From NCBI GenBank assembly GCA_900764925.1, contig CAAFPW010000009.1:1-18331 (forward strand): a stretch of 18,331 nucleotides of DNA, written 5' to 3'. Numbering within the stretch: position 1 is the stretch's first letter; every line of letters starts with the position of its first letter. Source of the stretch: Fusobacteriaceae bacterium (GTDB taxonomy: Bacteria; Fusobacteriota; Fusobacteriia; Fusobacteriales; Fusobacteriaceae). This document shows positions 1 through 6,430 of this stretch, piece by piece. The notes below the pieces were generated by a model that did not search any database, was not told the origin of the DNA, and saw only the letters and a list, made by a program, of their open reading frames with translations. The translations under genes were made by a program, and so were the position numbers.

Positions 1-87
1 GTGAGATAAGCTATAGTTAATCAACTTCTTGTAGTCTGGAGCAATTCTTAGTTTCCTTCTCCTTTATTTAGTTAAATTGTAATTGTT

Positions 88-711
88 TTAAATAAAATAT
101 ACAGATAAATAGTTTAAAACACTACCAGCTAAAACAAATAGATGCCAAATACCATGCATAAATCTAATTTTTTTCATTCCATAAAATATAGTTCCAACCG
201 AGTAGGCAACTCCACCAGCAATTAAAAGTTTTAATGACAATGGACTTATAAGAGTTTTAAGATCATCAAAAACAAAAACTATCATCCATCCCATGAAGAG
301 ATAGATAAGGGTAGAGATTAACTTAAATCTTCCTGTAAAAAATATTTTAAATATGATACCAGCTAATGTCATTCCCCATTGAGCAAAGAAAAGAATCCAC
401 TTTACTTGTCCATCAAAAAATCCTAAAAGATATGGGGTATAAGAGCCAGATATTAAAATATAGATAGCTGAGTGATCTAAAACTTTAAATATTTTTTTTA
501 CCCTACCTGTGTATAAAATATGGTAAGTTCCTGACATAGTATAAAGTAATATTAAGGAGAAACAAAATAGCATAGAACCAACTATATATCCAATATTTCC
601 ACTATCTAAAGTTCTTACTAAAAGAGCACCAGTACCAACTAAAGCTAAAATAACTCCAAAATAATGAGTAATCGAATTTACCCATTCTTCAACTCTTGAA
701 ACTTCTTCCAT
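88..711 (-). CDS. Hemolysin III / PAQR family membrane protein (YqfA-like)
   Basis: The 207-residue protein is almost entirely hydrophobic, with about seven membrane segments, as in the hemolysin III (YqfA/TrhA, PAQR) family. Residues that can be matched to the family's metal-binding set are H16 in the ITHY motif, H64 in SGTYH, D79-H80 before SAIYILISGSYTP, and H186 and H190 in MHGIWHLF near the C-terminus. The length fits the usual 200-220 residues. I chose the ATG at 711 because an AGGAGG site lies seven bases before it; the frame stays open upstream to 756 but without such a site. Bacterial members have been linked to membrane lipid homeostasis; the haemolysin name is historical and toxicity should not be assumed. 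The gene lies about 100 bases after pncA on the same strand and may be partly co-transcribed with it. Family assignment is firm, precise function is not. Confidence 0.9.
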   Translation of the reverse strand: MEEVSRVEEWVNSITHYFGVILALVGTGALLVRTLDSGNIGYIVGSMLFCFSLILLYTMSGTYHILYTGRVKKIFKVLDHSAIYILISGSYTPYLLGFFDGQVKWILFFAQWGMTLAGIIFKIFFTGRFKLISTLIYLFMGWMIVFVFDDLKTLISPLSLKLLIAGGVAYSVGTIFYGMKKIRFMHGIWHLFVLAGSVLNYLSVYFI

Positions 712-783
712 AACAGCCTCCTGTTCAAAATAAATAAAGTAAAATAAAATAGCCATTAATTACATATGTTTTTAATTAAAGAT

Positions 784-795
784 ATTCTACCATAT
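784..795 (-). promoter_or_regulatory. Possible extended -10 promoter for the hemolysin III gene
   Basis: On the minus strand TAGAAT (784-789) is preceded by TGG, giving an extended -10 motif about 75 bases before the start codon. No good -35 hexamer is seen at 17-18 bases. Weak support only. Confidence 0.3.
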
Positions 796-814
796 TAGTC
801 AAGAAAAAGTATAG

Positions 815-1435
815 TTAAATTTCAAAACTTTTAATGATAATAGCTCCTCTATCTTCCATCTCCTTAATAGAAGTAGCTGAATCAGTTGGAGTTAGATTAA
901 CACCTCTACAACCATCTTCAATTAGATAAACTTTATAACCTAATTCTAGTGCGTCAAGTACACTAAATTTTACACAATAATCAGTAGCTAATCCCATAAT
1001 ATAAAGAGTATCAACATTATTAACTTTTAAGATAGTGTCCAATTCTGTCTTTTTCAATTTACCATTGTCAAAAAAACCACTGTATGAATCTATTTCTTCA
1101 TCAGTTCCTTTAAAAATAGTTTTATCAATAAGATTACTATTTAATTCAGGATGAAATTCACTTCCAAAGGTATTTTGAACACAGTGATTAGGCCACCAAA
1201 CTTGAGGTAAACCATTCAACATTCCAACTTCACCAATTTTACCATTGGAATTGCTAGCAAAACTTTTATGAGTTATAGGGTGCCAATCTTTAGTTGCTAC
1301 AATTAAAGCATCCTCATTTTTAAATTTTTTTAAAAGAGAGTTTGCAACAGAAATAACAGTATCTCCCTCTTTAACTTCTAATGCTCCACCTTTACAAAAA
1401 TCATTTTGTAAGTCAATTAATAACAAAGCTTTCAT
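815..1435 (-). CDS. pncA: Nicotinamidase
   Basis: This isochorismatase-fold hydrolase (206 residues) deamidates nicotinamide to nicotinate in the cytoplasm, feeding the NAD salvage pathway. The catalytic triad is visible: D8 in LLIDLQNDF, K109 in the IFKGT segment, and C154 in GLATDYCVKF. The metal site matches E. coli PncA with D50 and H52 in KDWHP and H84 in WPNHCVQ. The motifs WPNHCVQN, DSYSxFFDNG and DGCRGVN closely follow the E. coli enzyme, so pyrazinamidase activity would also be expected. The ATG at 1435 is chosen because GGAGGG lies just upstream; a TTG start four codons earlier would overlap that site. It has its own promoter facing away from rpsB. No NAD pathway gene is next to it. 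Confidence is high. Confidence 0.95.
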   Translation of the reverse strand: MKALLLIDLQNDFCKGGALEVKEGDTVISVANSLLKKFKNEDALIVATKDWHPITHKSFASNSNGKIGEVGMLNGLPQVWWPNHCVQNTFGSEFHPELNSNLIDKTIFKGTDEEIDSYSGFFDNGKLKKTELDTILKVNNVDTLYIMGLATDYCVKFSVLDALELGYKVYLIEDGCRGVNLTPTDSATSIKEMEDRGAIIIKSFEI

Positions 1436-1465
1436 AAAACCCTCCAAAAATACTTTATTATATAT

Positions 1466-1494
1466 ATTATATCACTTTTCCATAAAAAGGATAA
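1466..1494 (-). promoter_or_regulatory. Promoter for pncA
   Basis: On the minus strand an exact TATAAT (1466-1471) carries an upstream TG (TGATATAAT, extended -10). A weak -35 TTATCC lies at 1489-1494 with a 17-base spacer. It is back to back with the rpsB promoter, the two -35 boxes being 16 bases apart. Confidence 0.6.
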
Positions 1495-1510
1495 GTATAT
1501 ATTGAAAATA

Positions 1511-1539
1511 TTGACATTCTTTAAAAAATATGATAAAAT
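1511..1539 (+). promoter_or_regulatory. Strong sigma70 promoter of the rpsB operon
   Basis: A consensus -35 TTGACA (1511-1516), a 17-base spacer and TAAAAT (1534-1539) with an upstream TG form a near-ideal extended promoter. The bases before it are A/T tracts resembling an UP element. Transcription should start near 1546, giving a leader of roughly 107 bases before rpsB. Confidence 0.92.
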
Positions 1540-1546
1540 AAACCGT

Positions 1547-1619
1547 TGTGAAATACACACATCAGTTATTTCTAAGCCGGGTGTCTTCAAAAGAGGATTG
1601 CTTAGTTTTGAGACTGATG
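1547..1619 (+). promoter_or_regulatory. Structured rpsB leader, candidate S2 autoregulatory RNA
   Basis: The leader holds nested complementary segments. CATCAGT (1560-1566) pairs with ACTGATG (1613-1619), and inside this CTAAGC (1572-1577) pairs with GCTTAG (1600-1605), separated by an internal loop. A small hairpin TCTT-CAA-AAGA may form at the tip (1584-1594), and TGTG/CACA (1547-1559) forms another in front. A two-stem element with an internal loop just upstream of a ribosomal protein gene is the usual layout for feedback control by the encoded protein; S2 leaders are known in other bacteria. The pairing is read from the sequence; the binding of S2 is inference. Confidence 0.5.
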
Positions 1620-1637
1620 GAAGAAAAACCAAAAGAC

Positions 1638-1667
1638 TATTAGGAGGAAAAAATGGCAGTAATAACA
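1638..1667 (+). repeat. 30-base direct repeat, copy 1 (rpsB initiation region)
   Basis: This segment spans the AGGAGG site, the ATG and the first five codons (MAVIT) of rpsB. It is identical over 30 bases to 2452-2481 at the start of tsf. Confidence 0.95.
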
Positions 1668-2402
1668 ATGAAACAATTATTAGAAGCTGGAGTTCACTTC
1701 GGACACCAAGCAAAAAGATGGAACCCAAAAATGGCTAAGTACATCTTCACAGAGAGAAACGGAATCCACGTAATCGATTTACACAAATCTTTAAAGAAAA
1801 TCGAAGAAGCTTATGCAGTAATGAGAGAAATAGCTGAGCAAGGTGGAAAAGTTCTATTCGTAGGAACTAAAAAACAAGCTCAAGAAGCTGTAAAAGAGCA
1901 AGCTGAAAGATCAGGAATGTACTATGTAAACAACAGATGGTTAGGAGGAATGTTAACTAACTTCGCAACTATCAAAACAAGAGTAGAAAGATTAAAAGAA
2001 TTAGAGCAAATGGAAGCAGATGGAACTTTAGATACTGCTTACACTAAAAAAGAAGCAGCTAACTTCAGAAAAGAATTAGCAAAATTATCTAAAAACCTAT
2101 GCGGAATTAAAGATATGAAAGATGTTCCAGCAGCTATATTTATCGTAGACTGTAAGAAAGAAACTTTAGCAATAAAAGAAGCTTCTGACTTAGGAATCCC
2201 TGTATTCGCAATGATCGATACTAACGTAGATCCAGATTTAATAACTTACCCAATTCCTGCAAACGATGACGCTATCAGATCTGTAAAATTAATCTCATCT
2301 GTAATGGCTAACGCAATCATCGAAGGAAACCAAGGTAAAGAAGTAGTAGAAGTTCCTGCTACTGAAGAAGAAGTTGTAGTAGAAGAAGGATCAGCTGAGT
2401 AA
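1653..2402 (+). CDS. rpsB: Small ribosomal subunit protein S2
   Basis: This 249-residue protein is the S2 component of the 30S subunit. It opens with the family signature MKQLLEAGVHFGHQ followed by RWNPKM and YIFTERNGIHVIDL. The KxQAQEAV, NRWLGGMLTN and IFIVDCKKE segments are all present, with a helical coiled-coil insert around residues 100-145 and the C-terminal DDAIRSVKLI stretch. A short acidic tail (about residues 233-249) ends the protein. An AGGAGG site sits seven bases before the ATG. It is the first gene of the rpsB-tsf cluster, an order conserved across bacteria. Codons ending in C (ATC, TTC, AAC, CAC) are common here, unlike the later genes of the window, which fits high expression. 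The stop codon lies inside a hairpin. Identification is certain. Confidence 0.99.
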   Translation: MAVITMKQLLEAGVHFGHQAKRWNPKMAKYIFTERNGIHVIDLHKSLKKIEEAYAVMREIAEQGGKVLFVGTKKQAQEAVKEQAERSGMYYVNNRWLGGMLTNFATIKTRVERLKELEQMEADGTLDTAYTKKEAANFRKELAKLSKNLCGIKDMKDVPAAIFIVDCKKETLAIKEASDLGIPVFAMIDTNVDPDLITYPIPANDDAIRSVKLISSVMANAIIEGNQGKEVVEVPATEEEVVVEEGSAE

Positions 2403-2420
2403 TTTTTTACTCATCTGATT
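2389..2420 (+). other. Hairpin straddling the rpsB stop codon
   Basis: TGAGTAA (2396-2402) pairs with TTACTCA (2407-2413) over a TTTT loop. After a single C/T mismatch the stem continues as ATCAG (2390-2394) with CTGAT (2415-2419), plus a G-T pair. The TAA stop is in the inner stem. No T-run follows, so it is not a normal intrinsic terminator. It may tune rpsB versus tsf mRNA. Confidence 0.7.
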
Positions 2421-2451
2421 TGATTGAGCATAAATTAATAAAATAAAATTT

Positions 2452-2481
2452 TATTAGGAGGAAAAAATGGCAGTAATAACA
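2452..2481 (+). repeat. 30-base direct repeat, copy 2 (tsf initiation region)
   Basis: This is identical to 1638-1667 and covers the ribosome site, ATG and first five codons of tsf. The flanks diverge at once on both sides. Confidence 0.95.
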
Positions 2482-3360
2482 GCTGGTTTAGTTAAAGAAC
2501 TAAGAGAAAGAACTGGTGCTGGAATGATGGATTGTAAAAAGGCACTAATGGAAAATGACGGAGATATGGACAAAGCAATTGACTACTTAAGAGAGAAAGG
2601 AATTGCTAAAGCAGTTAAAAAAGCTGGAAGAATAGCAGCTGAAGGATTAATCTTTGACGCTGTATCAGCAGATCACAAAAGAGCTGTATTAATCGAGTTC
2701 AACTCAGAAACTGACTTCGTTGCTAAAAACGTTGAGTTTAAAGAGTTTGGAAAGAAATTAGCTGAAATTGCTATTGCAAATAATGTAAAAACTATAGAAG
2801 CTTTAAATGAAGCTGAAGTAGAAGCTGGAAAAACTGTTGCTCAAGCAGTAACTGATTTAATAGCAAAAATCGGAGAAAACATGAACATCAGAAGAATCCA
2901 CGAAACTGAATCTACAGAAGGTTTCGTAGCAACTTATAGCCACTTAGGAGGAAAACTAGGAGTTATAGTTGAATTAACTGGAGAAGCTACTGAAGAAAAT
3001 ATAACTAAAGCTAGAGATATAGCTATGCACGTAGCAGCTATGGACCCTAAATACTTAAACGAGTCTCAAGTTACAACAGCTGACTTAGAGCACGAAAAAG
3101 AAATAGCTAGAAAACAATTAGAAGCTGAAGGAAAACCAGCTCAAATAATTGAAAAAATCCTAGTTGGAAAAATGAACAAATTCTATGAAGAGAACTGTCT
3201 AGTAGATCAAATCTACGTAAGAGCAGAAAATAAAGAAACTGTTGCTAAATTCGCAGCACCTTCAACTGTATTATCTTTTGCTAGATACAAAGTTGGAGAC
3301 GGAATCGAGAAAAAAGAAGAGAACTTCGCAGAAGAAGTTGCAGCTCAAATCAGAGGATAA
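2467..3360 (+). CDS. tsf: Elongation factor Ts
   Basis: EF-Ts (297 residues) is the nucleotide exchange factor that releases GDP from EF-Tu during translation. The N-terminal UBA-like domain reads LVKELRERTGAGMMDCKKAL (residues 8-27). The key TDFVAKN motif that contacts EF-Tu is at 82-88. Two core subdomains follow, with VELTGEAT, AMHVAAMDPKYL and the C-terminal coiled-coil/FARYKVGDGIE segment all present. The length is close to the E. coli protein. The ATG has AGGAGG seven bases upstream. It lies 64 bases after rpsB and is followed by a terminator, so rpsB and tsf probably form the main transcription unit. Codon use matches rpsB. Identification is certain. Confidence 0.99.
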   Translation: MAVITAGLVKELRERTGAGMMDCKKALMENDGDMDKAIDYLREKGIAKAVKKAGRIAAEGLIFDAVSADHKRAVLIEFNSETDFVAKNVEFKEFGKKLAEIAIANNVKTIEALNEAEVEAGKTVAQAVTDLIAKIGENMNIRRIHETESTEGFVATYSHLGGKLGVIVELTGEATEENITKARDIAMHVAAMDPKYLNESQVTTADLEHEKEIARKQLEAEGKPAQIIEKILVGKMNKFYEENCLVDQIYVRAENKETVAKFAAPSTVLSFARYKVGDGIEKKEENFAEEVAAQIRG

Positions 3361-3376
3361 TAGCTAACAGCATAAT

Positions 3377-3404
3377 GGGGATGCAACTGCATCCCTATTT
3401 TTTT
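3377..3404 (+). terminator. Intrinsic terminator after tsf
   Basis: GGGATGC (3378-3384) and GCATCCC (3389-3395) pair over an AACT loop, with TAT and a run of T to 3404 behind. It lies between tsf and pyrH; no convincing promoter is seen between it and pyrH, so partial readthrough is likely. Confidence 0.88.
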
Positions 3405-3427
3405 AAAAAATTAAATTAGGAGGAGCT

Positions 3428-4147
3428 ATGGAGAAGCCATTTTATAAGAGAGTTTTATTAAAACTTAGCGGAGAAGCTCTAATGGGAGAGCAAGAGTTTG
3501 GAATTTCATCAGAGGTAATAGCATCTTATGCTAGACAGATAAAAGAGATAGCTGATTTAGGAGTAGAGGTTTCAGTAGTTATAGGTGGAGGAAACATCTT
3601 CAGAGGACTTTCTGGAGCAGCTCAAGGAGTAGATAGAGTAACAGGAGATCATATGGGAATGTTAGCAACTGTTATTAACTCTCTTGCTCTTCAAAACTCA
3701 ATAGAAAAACTAGGAGTACAAACAAGAGTATTAACAGCTATTGAGATGCCTAAAATAGCTGAGCCTTTTATAAAAAGAAGAGCTCAAAGACACCTTGAAA
3801 AAGGAAGAGTTGTTATATTTGGAGCTGGAACAGGAAATCCATATTTTACAACAGATACAGCAGCAGCTTTAAGAGCAATTGAAATGAACACAGAAGTTGT
3901 ATTAAAAGCTACTAAGGTAGATGGAATTTATGATAAGGATCCTGTAAAATATCCTGATGCAGTAAAATATGATACTGTAACTTATACAGAAGTTTTAAAT
4001 AAAAATCTTAAAGTAATGGACGCGACTGCAATTTCATTATGTAGAGAAAATAAACTTCCAATTATTGTTTTTGATTCTTTAACAGAAGGAAATATAAAAA
4101 GAGTAATAATGGGAGAAAAAATAGGAACAATAGTAATAGCTGATTAA
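3428..4147 (+). CDS. pyrH: Uridylate kinase (UMP kinase)
   Basis: This amino-acid-kinase-fold enzyme (239 residues) phosphorylates UMP to UDP with ATP in pyrimidine nucleotide synthesis. Visible motifs are the N-terminal KLSGEAL (K12), the glycine-rich GGGNIFRG (53-60), the UMP-site stretch around D74 and M76 in TGDHMGM, FGAGTGNPYFTTDTAA (131-146) and ATKVDGIYDKDP (161-172). The length is standard for the hexameric bacterial enzyme. AGGAGG lies four bases before the ATG. It sits in the conserved order rpsB-tsf-pyrH-frr, but after a terminator, and is followed by frr after 18 bases. Codons shift toward A/T endings compared with rpsB and tsf. Confidence 0.98.
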   Translation: MEKPFYKRVLLKLSGEALMGEQEFGISSEVIASYARQIKEIADLGVEVSVVIGGGNIFRGLSGAAQGVDRVTGDHMGMLATVINSLALQNSIEKLGVQTRVLTAIEMPKIAEPFIKRRAQRHLEKGRVVIFGAGTGNPYFTTDTAAALRAIEMNTEVVLKATKVDGIYDKDPVKYPDAVKYDTVTYTEVLNKNLKVMDATAISLCRENKLPIIVFDSLTEGNIKRVIMGEKIGTIVIAD

Positions 4148-4165
4148 TATTTAGGAGGAAATTTA

Positions 4166-4732
4166 ATGACTGGAAAAGAAGTAGTAAGCTTATGTAAAGA
4201 AAAAATGGGAAAAGCTGTAGAGGCAACTAAACACAAATTTACATCTATAAGAGCAGGAAGAGCAAACGTTTCTATGTTAGATGGAATAAAAGTAGAACAA
4301 TATGGATCTGAGATGCCTTTAAACCAAGTTGGATCTGTATCTGCTCCAGAAGCAAGATTATTAGTAATCGATCCTTGGGATAAATCATTAATAGGAAAAA
4401 TTGAGAAAGCTATAATAGCTGCAAACTTAGGATTAACTCCTAACAATGATGGTAAAGTTATCAGATTAATAATGCCTGAATTAACAGCTGATAGAAGAAA
4501 AGAGTATGTAAAAATGGCTAAATCTGAAGCTGAAAATGGAAAAGTTGCTGTAAGAAATATCAGAAAAGATGGAAACAATGATCTTAAAAAATTATTAAAA
4601 GATAAAGAAAACCCAGTTTCAGAAGATGAAGTTAAAAACTTAGAAGCTGAAATTCAAAAATTAACAGATGCTCATATTAAAGAGATAGATGAGTTATTTG
4701 CTAAAAAAGAGAAAGAGATAACAACAGTTTAA
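4166..4732 (+). CDS. frr: Ribosome recycling factor
   Basis: RRF (188 residues) mimics tRNA in shape and, with EF-G, splits the ribosome after termination. The protein has the expected two-domain pattern: a three-helix bundle interrupted by a beta domain. The motifs SIRAGRANVSMLDGIKVEQYG, PEARLLVIDPWDKS, IEKAI, GLTPNNDGKVIRL, and LTADRRKEYVKMAK followed by KVAVRNIRKDGN are all present. The length is close to the usual 185. An AGGAGG site lies seven bases before the ATG. It is the last gene of the translation cluster; a strong terminator follows directly. A long open frame on the opposite strand is a shadow of this gene. Confidence 0.99.
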   Translation: MTGKEVVSLCKEKMGKAVEATKHKFTSIRAGRANVSMLDGIKVEQYGSEMPLNQVGSVSAPEARLLVIDPWDKSLIGKIEKAIIAANLGLTPNNDGKVIRLIMPELTADRRKEYVKMAKSEAENGKVAVRNIRKDGNNDLKKLLKDKENPVSEDEVKNLEAEIQKLTDAHIKEIDELFAKKEKEITTV

Positions 4733-4754
4733 TAGAGTTATAAACTGAGAGTAG

Positions 4755-4791
4755 AGGGATGAATTCTTAAATAAGAATTTATCCCTTTTTT
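4755..4791 (+). terminator. Intrinsic terminator after frr
   Basis: GGGAT-G-AATTCTT (4756-4768) pairs with AAGAATT-T-ATCCC (4773-4785) over an AAAT loop, about 13 pairs with one G-T, followed by a T-run (4786-4791). It separates the translation cluster from the lipid operon. Confidence 0.93.
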
Positions 4792-4814
4792 GTTGTCCTA
4801 AAGTAATAAATTAG

Positions 4815-4843
4815 TAGAAAAAATTGTGTAAATATGGTACAAT
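4815..4843 (+). promoter_or_regulatory. Promoter of the uppS-cdsA-dxr-tmk-rseP operon
   Basis: TAGAAA (4815-4820), a 17-base spacer and TACAAT (4838-4843) with upstream TGG form an extended -10 promoter. The start point would be near 4850, leaving about 20 bases of leader with an AGAGAGG ribosome site. Confidence 0.7.
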
Positions 4844-4868
4844 CTACTGAGTACAGAGAGGTGAAAAT

Positions 4869-5555
4869 ATGGAAAAACAAGTACCAAAACATATAGCCAT
4901 AATTATGGATGGAAATGGAAGGTGGGCAAAAAAGAGAGGACTTCCTAGAACTTTTGGACATAAAGAGGGGGCAGCAGCCCTTAGAAAGATTATAACTCAT
5001 GCAGCGGAGATAGGGGTAAAATATCTAACTGTATATGCATTTTCTACTGAGAATTGGAAGAGAAGTCAGGAGGAAGTAAATGCCTTAATGTTTCTTTTTA
5101 AAAGTTATATTAAAAATGAAGAAAAAAATATAATGGAAAATAATATTAGGTTTATGGTTTCTGGTAGAAAGGAAAATGTAAGTGAGAGTTTATTAGAAGC
5201 TATAGATAAACTTCAAGATAAGAGTAAAAACAATATAGGTCTAACTTTTAATATAGCTTTTAACTATGGTGGAAGAGCTGAGATAATTGATGCTGTAAAT
5301 AAGATTTTAAAGTCTGGAAAAGAGAGTATTGACGAAGAGGAATTTTCAAAATACTTATATAATGATATACCAGACCCAGAACTATTAATAAGAACAAGTG
5401 GAGAGTTAAGAATTTCAAACTTTTTACTGTGGCAGATAGCTTATTCAGAAATATATATCACAGATACTTTGTGGCCAGATTTTGATGAAAGAGAGTTAGA
5501 TATAGCAATAGAGAGTTATATGAAAAGAGATAGACGTTTTGGAGGAGTAAAATAA
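4869..5555 (+). CDS. uppS: Undecaprenyl diphosphate synthase (cis-prenyltransferase)
   Basis: The enzyme adds isopentenyl units in cis to farnesyl diphosphate to make the C55 carrier lipid for peptidoglycan and other surface polymers. The protein has 228 residues, slightly short for the family. The catalytic aspartate is D14 in IIMDGNGRWA. Also present are GHKEGAAALR with H31, AFSTENWKR (57-65), FNYGGRAEI, and the diphosphate-binding RTSGE and RISNFLLWQ (R175, R181, S183). E194 and TLWPDF near the end match the Mg-binding and terminal family motifs. Its stop codon overlaps the ATG of cdsA by one base (TAATG), so the two are translationally coupled. It heads its operon behind a dedicated promoter. 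Confidence 0.98.
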   Translation: MEKQVPKHIAIIMDGNGRWAKKRGLPRTFGHKEGAAALRKIITHAAEIGVKYLTVYAFSTENWKRSQEEVNALMFLFKSYIKNEEKNIMENNIRFMVSGRKENVSESLLEAIDKLQDKSKNNIGLTFNIAFNYGGRAEIIDAVNKILKSGKESIDEEEFSKYLYNDIPDPELLIRTSGELRISNFLLWQIAYSEIYITDTLWPDFDERELDIAIESYMKRDRRFGGVK

Positions 5556-6376
5556 TGTTGAGTAGAATAATAGTAGCTATAATAGGAATACCAATTCTGA
5601 TAGGGATTTTATATTATGGTGGAATTCCACTTCTAATTTTTACTAATCTCATTGTAGGAATGGGAGCATATGAGTTTTATCAAATGGCAGAGATAGGTGG
5701 AAAAAAACCTCATAAATTATTAGGTATTATAATGGCTTTGACTATTCCTAATATTCTATTTTTTAATGAGATAGGGCTCACATCTTTTGGAATAGAGGGG
5801 ATAATAGGACTTTGTACTATATTGGTTATAGGAACAAGAGTAATACAAAATAGAGTTGAAGATGCTAGTGTTGATTTGGGAGAAACTGTATTAGGAGCAC
5901 TGTATGTAGGGGTGCTATTCTCACACATACTTTTGATAAGTTTACTTCCAAATGGTGGAAAATGGCTTTTGACTGCTCAAATAATGGTATGGGTATGTGA
6001 TAGTTTTGCTTATTTTGTAGGAATGGCAATAGGAAGAAAGATTTTTAGTAGAGGATTTAACAGCATCAGCCCTAAGAAATCAATAGAAGGATCAATAGGT
6101 GGAACACTGTTTACAATACTATCTCTATTTATCTTAGATAGATATTTTGGATTGATTCAGGGAGGAATGAGCCTAACAAATATTATAATCTTGGGAGTAT
6201 TTATTAGTGGAGTAGCACAAATAGGTGACTTGGGAGAATCTATGTTCAAGAGAGAGTTCAAAGTAAAGGACTCAGGAACTATTTTAAGAGGACATGGTGG
6301 AATTTTAGATAGATTTGATAGTATGTTGTTTGTTGCTCCAGTGATGTATTATCTGTTGAAATTTATTATCTTATAA
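5555..6376 (+). CDS. cdsA: Phosphatidate cytidylyltransferase (CDP-diacylglycerol synthase)
   Basis: This integral membrane enzyme (273 residues) makes CDP-diacylglycerol from phosphatidate and CTP, the branch point for bacterial phospholipids. About eight hydrophobic segments are seen. The family signature is complete at residues 229-255: S229, K232-R233, K238-D239, H247-G-G and D252-R-x-D255. The preceding SPKKSIEGSIGG (172-183) and D149 in VWVCDSFAY are also typical. The start overlaps the uppS stop; the ribosome site GGAGG lies in the uppS end. A short hairpin with a T-run follows, before dxr. Uncertainty is small. Confidence 0.97.
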   Translation: MLSRIIVAIIGIPILIGILYYGGIPLLIFTNLIVGMGAYEFYQMAEIGGKKPHKLLGIIMALTIPNILFFNEIGLTSFGIEGIIGLCTILVIGTRVIQNRVEDASVDLGETVLGALYVGVLFSHILLISLLPNGGKWLLTAQIMVWVCDSFAYFVGMAIGRKIFSRGFNSISPKKSIEGSIGGTLFTILSLFILDRYFGLIQGGMSLTNIIILGVFISGVAQIGDLGESMFKREFKVKDSGTILRGHGGILDRFDSMLFVAPVMYYLLKFIIL

Positions 6377-6391
6377 TAATAGTTAAGTTTA

Positions 6392-6418
6392 GGGTGAGGA
6401 AACTCGCCCAATTTTTTT
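6392..6418 (+). terminator. Terminator-like hairpin between cdsA and dxr
   Basis: GGGTGAG (6392-6398) pairs with CTCGCCC (6403-6409), one T-G pair, over a GAAA tetraloop, followed by AA and seven T. The dxr ribosome site begins three bases later. It looks like a functional intrinsic terminator inside an operon and may reduce dxr-tmk-rseP transcription. Confidence 0.75.
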
Positions 6419-6430
6419 CAAGGAGGAGTT

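Noticed and set aside
84..121. Inverted repeat GTTTTAAA/TTTAAAAC over the end of the hemolysin III gene as a terminator
   Set aside because: The stem is purely A/T apart from one pair, the loop is 20 bases and no T-run follows on the minus strand.
712..756. Longer start for the hemolysin III protein (ATG at 756)
   Set aside because: The extra 15 residues have no ribosome site, cover the AGGAGG that serves the ATG at 711, and do not look like the family's N-terminus.
796..801. TTGACT upstream of the hemolysin III gene as a -35 box
   Set aside because: It lies only seven bases from the TAGAAT -10 motif, and no other -10 is found at the right distance.
1436..1447. TTG start four codons before the pncA ATG
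   Set aside because: It overlaps the GGAGGG ribosome site of the ATG at 1435, and MKALLLID is the usual family start.
1502..1738. Plus-strand open frame across the rpsB leader
   Set aside because: It runs through the promoter and leader and into rpsB in another frame, has no ribosome site and resembles no protein.
4144..4578. Open frame antisense to frr
   Set aside because: It mirrors a conserved gene on the other strand and has no ribosome site.
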